From Branchiostoma floridae (taxonomy: Eukaryota > Chordata > Leptocardii > Amphioxiformes > Branchiostomatidae): a stretch of 64,000 nucleotides of DNA. The notes beneath the pieces are model-generated. The model made no database searches. It had not been told where the DNA came from and worked only from the letters and a program-made list of their open reading frames with translations. The translations under genes were made by a program, and so were the position numbers. Each line of letters starts with the position of its first letter. Within the stretch, counting starts at the first letter, position 1. The stretch lies in NCBI RefSeq assembly GCF_000003815.2, contig NC_049993.1:3267253-3331252 (forward strand), written 5' to 3'. This document shows, in pieces, positions 55,637-64,000 of the stretch.

Positions 55637-56429
55637 GTAAGTACTCAACGTGGCTATTATATTGTTTACAGCCAATCGGGGTAAAACATCACTACAAGGG
55701 CGAGTCACACCGCATTGTGTCGTTTGCATTTCCTTTACATAGGTCCAGTACCTTGTAGTTTAATGTCCTGGATTGTGCTTTGATAACGACAGACAACATG
55801 TTACGTCAGAGAGAAAGTACGTTTCAGTTACGCGAAACGGGCATGGGAAAAAGGTTGTTTTGAAAGAATCTTTATACGTATCTACTTGGCATTAGATTAG
55901 TAAGATTGTAAGCCTATGAAATGGTCGTGTAGCTCACATGGTAAAACTATTGTAACACATATTGGCGTAAACATTTCGTGAAATGTTTATCCTTATTTTC
56001 GTCATGTTATGTATATGGACGTCTTATGCAAAACGATGTGGTCGTGTAGCTCACATTGTAAATTCACCCGTAACAATACATGTTGACGTAAACACGTCGA
56101 TACAATTTTCTCCATGTTTTACATATGGATGTACTTGTCTCTCACAACTTTGCTAAATTCTTCCTATATGCAAATCGGCTTACCTAATCTGTCCCACATT
56201 TGTTCTCAAACCAAACACAACATTCCCAACCGGTTCTACAGCTATGCAAATCAAGTCAAACAGTCACACGTTAAAATTTTTACTCATGAGATCATATCAT
56301 ATTAATTATTTGTAGCTAACAAACGTCAGTTACTGCCACGCATTTTTTGAGTCATGTTAACGTTTTAAACTGTGCTTCAAAAATCATTGCATTCTTCCTG
56401 CATTCAGGATTTGTAGGAGTTGGATCAAC
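55637..56429. other. no gene seen
   Basis: Two near-repeats of GTCGTGTAGCTCACAT occur at about 55924 and 56041 with similar following sequence (a 117-bp direct duplication). Otherwise nothing recognised. Confidence 0.45.
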
Positions 56430-56985
<556 letters not shown>

Positions 56986-57184
56986 TAGTTACATATGTTT
57001 GATTACTTATGAAACGGGGCTGGTTTATGAGATTTCACCATTAATAATGTAAATTAGATTCTGATGTGCATAATTGTTAACTAATTATTCTAACATCACA
57101 TTAGCTAGCTACATTGCAAAATTAATGACGATCGTCCAACTGAGCTTCCGAGTTATTCTTTTTCAACGTTTAAAACTAAACTGA

Positions 57185-57450
57185 CCCCTGCAGTTCCGAA
57201 AAAGCCGCCAGGAGGTCCAAACCCACAACACTTACTCTCTACCCAAAGAGCTATCTGCTACAGCTATAAGGACCATGCCATGTCCAAAACCTGAGGTAAC
57301 AAAAACCAAAGTTCTGTAAAAGGCTGCTAGGGAGCACAGAATCTAATCATTTAAGGTCTCAGCAAAACTACTCATATACTAAATATCAATTATATCCTTC
57401 CAGGCATTCTCAAGTTGTGCTACCGAAAACATAACCTTCTTGGCAAATGT
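57185..57450. repeat. dispersed repeat R1, copy 3
   Basis: Matches 29340-29610 along its length (CCCCTGCAGTTCCGAAAAAG to ACATAACCTTCTTGGC) and ends 42 bp from the CYP locus C stop codon. Confidence 0.65.
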
Positions 57451-57491
57451 AACACAATTTGACAAGCTTACATATGCATACGACAGCGACA

Positions 57492-58546
57492 CTAAGCCAG
57501 TGGCTCAGCGACGAGTTCGAAATTCTTGGGCGAATGGGTGATACAATTGATTCCCGTGGTGGAAGGCTTGGCAGCGCCCTCTGGCAGTTTGAAGGTGAAG
57601 TGCTGCAGCAGAGAAGTGAAGAACACAAAGAGCTCCATCTCAGCCAGCTGCTTCCCTAGACACATGCGCGGTCCTAAAAATGTTAAAGGGTTAATCACTT
57701 TTTTAGACGAGAAGCTGATCAGATATTGTTGCCACGGATTATTGGTTTAATTTTCTACTGACCCAAGCGTTAGTAATGATGTTTATGGTGACCATTTGTC
57801 GACATAAGCTTTTTTTTCTATTCATTTCTTTAAGCTTGAGTGGTTATCAATTGTATATTCTTCTTCGTTGAGAATTCTACAAACAAATCTAGCAATAGAG
57901 AGCTGCTTTCATATGAACTCCACATAATAAATCCAAGTGCCTTGTCATATGTTACTATGAAGCCGCTACATGACATTGACACCAAAACTTTGAAGTTTAA
58001 CTTTCAACGCTTCTTCTCATGTCTGGTTGCCCCTTGCATATGCAAAGCAATGGCCTTGGCGTTAAAGACTTATGGTTCGTCCTTCACGCTGCGTCAGCAC
58101 CCCATACGTGCCAGTACGGACGAGCGACACGCCTGCCCTGTACAGCCTGAACGTTTTCAAAAATACGTGGCGGATGTGGCCTACAACTTGCAAGTACGGC
58201 GAGTTGTGCCCTTAGCATAACTTCGGCACTGGAGATCCGGTGAGGTAGGGGCCTGAAGCACCCAAGGACACCCAGTGCTGAGAAGCTACCTCGATACTTT
58301 TCACTGAGAGGGCATTTTTTTTTACCTTACTACCATAAGTGAATTTTGCCTACCATTGCGAGAGAGAAGATATTACTGACGACAGCCAATCCTGTTTGGC
58401 CGGGTGGAAGGTTCTTAGGTGTGCTGAAAAACCATGTAGTCAACAAGAACACCAGAAAAAGGACAAGAGACTTTGACTTCGACAAGAGCCGCCTGTAAGA
58501 TCAAATTCTCGCCAACTAAAGACTCCATGTACTGCGTGGTAGCCAT
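57492..58546 (-). pseudogene. CYP2-like relic (locus C): first and last exons only
   Basis: Exon 1 (58354-58546) encodes MATTQYMESLVGENLILQAA, then carries a 19-bp insertion relative to loci A and B that throws the frame. Its donor (GTAGGC) is usable. The last exon (57492-57673) is clean: GPRMCLGKQLAEMELFVFF to FELVAEPLA and stop. All exons between are missing; only about 680 bp separate the two, made of last-intron sequence like locus B (to about 58090) joined to first-intron sequence (from about 58205). One large internal deletion explains this. Confidence 0.85.
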
Positions 58547-59964
58547 CTTGGAATTTTGAAATATCAACCGTCCTGACGGGGTTTACATCAGGTCAAGGAC
58601 GTTAGAGTAGGCGTATCTATTTAAGGTCGAAGGTTACAGGATTTATTTGCGACCCCCAGAGTGAATAACATGGGGCTAAAAAAGTAGTGCGGTCAAAATC
58701 TGGAAGCGCCTGTAAACACTAGAACGTGATGGACAGCGGAGCATGAACTTTGCTATATGGTAGTATAAGGAGTCGACATTTAGGTTGTATGTGTAAGGTC
58801 ATGATGTTTTTCCATTTGGTGTATGAATGCGCGTGAATTTTACAGCTGCCTGCCTCAGTGAGTCGGCTGCACCCCCGTGACCCCGCATGGCCCCATTTCA
58901 AAGTGGGCGTCAAATTAACAACAAAAAAAAAGATAACTTTTTTGTGCTTTCCAGTTATTTTTGTAGGTTATATCCTCGAATTCAACACATTAGTTTTCCG
59001 CACCTCAGAAGTGCACCCTGGTATGATTTTATCAGCGTCGATGTCAGTCACCTTGTGGTCCTTAACCATAGGATTGTCCACAGGCCGAAAACTGTGCTCT
59101 GCTACATTGAACCACGATTGGGCAGGAATTCCCAACAACCTTCTCCCAAAGTCTCATAGTATGTTGACTATTGAAGTTAGCTGACTTGAAATGAACCATT
59201 TTTTTCATCGTCAAAACTGCCGTTGCCATAGCAACCATTGCTATAAGAGCCGCTTATGCTTAACTATGGGACTTAGCGTGGAATTACCATTGGCCAGCAA
59301 CCCGTCCCCCCCCCCCACCCCCTTCTGTCACAAATAACCCTAATACTAACCCCAAATGACTCAGAACGTTAAAATACACACCAAGGAATCCCTTTTAGAA
59401 CAGACAACCAACCGAAATTATGCATTTGCGCGGCTAACGGGACCACTGACCGACCCCACAGATAAACCTTGCACGGAGCCTACCCCTATGCAGGGTGCAG
59501 AAGTACAAAATTGACGATGTCTCAGCAACCGCTTGTATGTCTGGGCAAAATTTTGCTACAGTTCTATCACTTGACTAGTTTCACTAGACTTAGAAGAGAT
59601 AAAGAACTTCGAAATTTAATTCAAACAGAGAAGAAATGAAAAGTCTTTCACAGCATTAATCGGAGGAGGGGGGGCATTTTTTACATTTTTAGTTAGCGGT
59701 GATTTAATTAAACCTCAAACCAATGCAAACATTTCTGCATTTACAGTGTAAAGAACAATAACAGCTTTTTATCCACCTTGATCTTTGTATCAGTTTTACC
59801 GTTACATTGCACTGTAGGCAGGCCTTTCATCATAGCGAAAGTTGTAGGGCTTATATCGATTATGATATGCTATGGTTATGATTGACATCGAAAAATAAAC
59901 CGACTGGAAGACTTCCCCTTAGTCTTGATTATGTACGTATGACTTCCTTTGTGTAAAGACCAAA
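58547..59964. other. upstream flank of locus C, then unrecognised
   Basis: 58590-58620 still matches upstream sequence of locus A (GGACGTTAGAGTAGGC). A scrap of the TACTGTAAATGCA MITE end is at about 59733-59748. No gene supported. Confidence 0.45.
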
Positions 59965-60112
59965 GACCTGCATTGTCATGGTTTCAACAGCGCGTGTTTG
60001 TATGTAGCCTCTTAGTACTATTGTCTGTATAGCTATAGTTGTTATTGGTTGCCATACATTGTACCCTGTGCGATTGTTGAGCAATAAACTCATTCATTCA
60101 TTCATTCATTGT
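59965..60112 (+). mobile_element. LINE 3' tail, 5'-truncated
   Basis: Ends GATTGTTGAGCAATAAACTC followed by (ATTC)n at 60089-60110, a tail of the CR1/L2 type that primes on short tandem repeats instead of poly(A). It is a different family from the LINE at 11022. The upstream boundary is approximate. Confidence 0.5.
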
Positions 60113-60462
60113 AAATGTACGGACGGGTGGCAAGGCGTAGTCTGCGACATCCCCAGACCAGGTGTTTCAGCGACGACGACACCTAGCGAACCTTCTGATA
60201 TCTACATCTCCTCTAACATCACAATTCAATGGTTTCGCTGGTGAAGCCAAATGGGTCTGTGACTATATACCATGGTGCTGTGTGCCTACGGTTTTAACCA
60301 CATGGAGGGGGTGGGGCGCATTCACTTACAGACATCGATGACAATGGAGAAAGGGTGAATGGATATGGAGCCATTCTTATGAAATGGATGTTTGTGGAGT
60401 CTTCGGAGACCGGCGAGTACAGATACCGCGCTATGACGGCAACAACCCCTAATCAGTCACCT
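60110..60462 (+). pseudogene. EGF/Ig-like receptor fragment
   Basis: 60110-60244 reads CKCTDGWQGVVCDIPRP, the C-terminal half of a Tie- or laminin-like EGF module, then a Ser/Thr stretch and NITIQWFRW (an Ig strand C) before a stop. 60332-60462, bounded by a CTTACAG acceptor and a GTAAGA donor, reads ERVNGYGAILMKWMFVESSE then TGEYRYRAMTATTPNQSP, like Ig strands E-F with Tyr in place of the second Cys. The EGF half-exon abuts the LINE tail, so its 5' part is gone. Probably a decayed or partial gene of the EGF-Ig class. Confidence 0.4.
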
Positions 60463-60659
60463 GTAAGATCAGACCTTTCTCAATGGAGCTCCTGTTATTC
60501 TTATTGAGTAAGACACTATAGCTATGACATCTCTTCAAAAGGTCTATGATAGGAGCAAATGCAAATGAATGCTCCCCCCCATCCTCCTCCATGACATGAA
60601 AGTTAACATAGTGGGCTAGATCATGTGAGGGTATACACTGTCAGATAAATTTGCAAATG

Positions 60660-63600
60660 TTACCTTTCTAGTTTGTTTTTGTTTTCACAGATGGGTGAAG
60701 ATGTAAAAGTGGGACTGAGTGCAGACAAGTTTTCGCCCCCTCCAGAATAATAAATTGTCCGACAAAAACTTGTGGAACAACACGTAGCCGTTGGAGTTAC
60801 GCGCGCTTGGTGAGATAATTTGCTAATGTAGTGTGATTGGATAACGTCAGCATGATTAAGAACGTACAACGTTGGATTCTATCTTTGCACCCATTATCCA
60901 TTTCTGCTGACCTGTATAACAGTCTTTACCTACCTTCAACCAAAATACATTCATAATGCGTTTTGATATTTCAAACGTCGCAGCTTTCAAATCCATCCAA
61001 TCGGATACCTAATCATTAATGACGGCCGGAATGTTATGTCGCTTCGAAAACTAGCCAAACAACATAAGAACAATGGCTGGTGTCATCACCCAGTCCACGG
61101 GTGCCAACAGGCACTGATGACTAATTTCGCCGAAGGACATTTCCTTATGATAGTCAACTCAGCAGGCTTCGAAGGGCCTTTTTTGGCTACCATTTTTGCT
61201 AAATATGAAATGATTTGTTTATTGCTGTCGTAATCAAAGTTAGCAAACGCTGCTATAAGACCTGGAGATAATCAGAATATTGATAATCATCGGACAGAAA
61301 GAGGAAATATGGAAACATCACAGAGCCTGTTTTAGAGGCTATCCTCAATTAACTTTGCTTCGTGATAGGGCGAAGTGCGTCGATCTATTTTTGACGATCA
61401 CACCGGTGGTCTGAGACGGTCGGAAGTTCGTTAGCTCGATTTGTCACCATGCGGTGAGTACCAAAGAATACTTATGTTGTTAAAGAAGTCAGTTTTACAC
61501 GGCTTTCACAAAACAGTCTGTTGCGTAAATGTTATGTGAGATATTTGGTCAGTTAGAAAATTTGTCGATGGAAAAAATATTAGTGAGCTCACATCGGCGG
61601 CCAGCTCACGCCCCCTCGGAGTGTGACGGAGCAATAACTACTTTTCGCATTTCTTTTAGCAATTGTCACGGGTATATTAACAGGTTATAAAACCAATTAA
61701 TCTTCTTAACTATGGAGCTAAAACACGGTAAGTATCGGTTATCGTCTTGCTACTTATCAATATCTGTTGGAATATTGCGAAACATATACTATAGCTTGAT
61801 TAAATCGCTTGTTTCTTTGACGCCTAGTTTGTGTGCAGAACAGGACTTAAAACATAGTTGTACGAAATAGAAGTTCATTTGGAACCGCCTCTATGTTAGC
61901 CAGCGCGCACGCGGTTGATTAAAAAGATTCTTCCGATAGTCTTTCTCGGCTTGGCCACCGCTTTCTACATTCCACGTAAACCTTCGACCAATTAGTGCAC
62001 TACCTTAAAATTTATGGATGAGTAAATATATGGAAAATGGGAGAAAGTTCAGAGAAGTTGTCGATATCCGAAAAAGACAACTGTAGAGTTACGTGCGCTT
62101 GATTTCTTGAGATAATTTGCCAATGTGGTCTGACTGGATTACGTCCATGTCATAAACTACGTATAACCTATCTCTTACGGTGGCAAAATATGGTATCATA
62201 GGCTGGCCAAGGTGTGTACCTGGTCAAGAACTTTCCTTTTGCCATCGTCGAAGCTTTGAAAACTTGCAGAAAAAAAACTGTTAACAGTGTTAGCTGTGAG
62301 TTGGACTACTAGTGTAGTGAGTAGAAGCCCCTGAGGGTTGTTGGGTAAATCTCGTCAAGGTCAACAAAGCAGGCTTCGAATGGCCTTTTCCAACTGATGT
62401 TGTTCGCAATACTTCTGAACGTCAGCAGTTATTCTTCTTAAAGACGACGTTGATCAGAACAGGTCGTTATCAGACATACCAAAATGGTACAGGTGATGTT
62501 ACAACGATCCAGAAGCTTGTTTTGGAGTCTTTTTTTTTGGTAACCATTATTCACTTTTAATAGTCTAGTTCTTCACCTTCCTTTGACAAAATGAAATTCA
62601 TTTTCAATCTTTAAAGATCACTCAGCTTTAAAATCTATGTACTGAATCGGAATTTCATCGTACTTTGAAAACTGGCAAAAAATCTGTAAACAATGGCAGC
62701 TGTCATGACCCTGTCCTTATGTTCCTTTGGGCGATGATGACTATTTTTGCTGAAGGTCTTTTCCCTATGACAGTCAACACAGCAGGCTTAGAAGGTACGT
62801 TTTGTCTGCTATTTTTGCTGAATATGGATCCATTTTTGATTGCTGTGGTATGCACTTTTACAACAAGCAGTGATCACAACATACATTTTTTTTTTACAAT
62901 ATAGGTCGTTATCGGACAGAAAGTGCTGATAGGAAAGTATCACAAAAGCCTGTTTCGGAGACTATCCTCAATTAACTTTGCTTCGTGCTAGGGCGACTTG
63001 CGTTGATCATTTCTGTGTAACACCCCGTCCGGGACGGTCGGAAGTTAGTAGCTAGAGTTTCCACAATGTGGTGAGTACGCATAAAACGTCATGTCGTAAC
63101 AGAAGTAAGTTTTACTCGGCTTTCACAAAACAGTCTGTTTGTAAATGCTATGTGAGATATTTGGTCAGTTAGAAAATTTGTTAGTGGAAAAATTACATTG
63201 GGGAGATCACATCGGTGCCAGCTCACGCCCCCTTGGAGTGTGACTTAGCAATAACTACTTTTCGCGTTTTTTTAGTAAATGTCACGGGTATCTTAACATG
63301 TTATAAAACCACTTCATCCTCTTAATTGTTTATGGTGTTAAATGCGGTACGTATCGGTTATTGCCTTGCTACTTATCAACATGTGATGGAATACTATGAA
63401 ACTTTACTGTACTATAGATTAAATCGCTTGTTTCTTTGACGCCCAGTGTATGTGCGGAACAGGACTTAAGTTAAAACATAGTTGTACGAAAAAAAAGGTC
63501 AGTTGGAACTCATGTATGCCAGCCAGCGCGCGCGCGGCTGTCGTTGATGGAAAAATTCTCCCGACAGCCTTTCTCGGGTTGGCCACCACTTTTTCAACTT

Positions 63601-64000
63601 CCATGTAAACCTTCGACCAACTATTGCACTACCTTAAAATTTACAGAAAGTTTAATATCTGATAAATGTGGAATATCCTGACAAGTTGTCGATACCCGAT
63701 AAAGACAACTGTAGAGTTACGTGCGCTTGATTTAATGAGATGATTTGCCAATGTGGTGTGACTGGCCGAATTACGTCCATGTCATAAACTACGGATAACT
63801 TATCTCATACGGAGGCATGGTATTGTATCATAGCGTGGCCACGGTTTGCAGTTGGTCAATAAGTTTCCATCTGCCATAGTATAACTTAGAAGCTTCGAAA
63901 ACTTGCAGAAAAATCTGTTAACAGTGATAGTTGTCATAACCATGCCACTGACTAGTGATTGAGAGCACCTGTGGGTTGTTGAGTAAATATCGTCAAGGTC
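60660..64000 (+). repeat. tandem copies of the 1.6-kb repeat, continuing past the window
   Basis: Two successive units with a period of about 1.62 kb: the motif ATGCGGTGAGTACC at 61449 recurs as ATGTGGTGAGTACG at 63066, GCCAGCGCGC recurs about 1.62 kb apart near 61898 and 63523, and GAAAACT-GGC/AGCC recurs at about 61047 and 62665. A sub-repeat (GAAAACTTGCAGAAAAA) is at 62262 and 63897. The block shares its sequence with 37290-39290. No long open frame is present in any unit. Confidence 0.75.

Noticed and set aside
58858-59184. 108-codon frame downstream of locus C
   Set aside because: No homology recognised, no splice signals, and codon use not clearly coding.

Overview
The window reads as nuclear DNA of an invertebrate chordate, most likely an amphioxus (Branchiostoma-like). 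The basis is inference from content: AT-rich introns of 0.1 to 5 kb, GT-AG splicing, tandem CYP2-type P450 genes, a CCP/EGF/VWD/C8/TIL secreted protein, a C-type lectin, a CR1/L2-type LINE, a Crypton-type recombinase gene and a very dense load of short TIR and foldback elements. No sequence search was possible, so the species call is tentative.

Layout. 1-8.2 kb: a nine-exon ATP-grasp ligase gene on + (about 481 aa), with introns packed with foldback elements. 8.3-15.7 kb: a TTAA element next to its stop codon, then repeats and a frameshifted LINE on the minus strand (11.0-14.05 kb). 15.75-17.2 kb: a tRNA-derived SINE and two exons of a C-type lectin. 18.2-18.5 kb: a 39-bp minisatellite. 19.1-27.7 kb (-): an intact seven-exon CYP2-like gene (503 aa). 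30.0-34.5 kb (-): a paralogue that has lost part of exon 4 and all of exon 5. 35.4-37.2 kb: a two-exon Crypton-type gene (-) beside a long palindrome. 37.3-40.4 kb: a dispersed 1.6-kb repeat, a foldback and a TIR element. 41.2-50.6 kb (+): an 18-exon secreted CCP-EGF-VWD protein (806 aa). 51.0-55.3 kb: nested TIR elements. 55.5-60.5 kb: remnants of genes (a lone exon, a broken C2H2 zinc-finger gene, a two-exon CYP2 relic, an EGF/Ig remnant cut by a LINE tail). 60.66 kb to the end: tandem copies of the 1.6-kb repeat, running off the window.

The three CYP2 loci on the same strand form a decay series: whole gene, deleted copy, two-exon relic. Their flanks and introns align, so the block arose by segmental duplication; a TIR element present in locus A but not at the matching TTAA of locus B dates that insertion after the duplication. 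The complete genes (ATP-grasp, CYP2, VWD protein, Crypton-type) do not form one pathway. Exon models were built by hand; all keep consistent splice phases, and three sum to multiples of three.
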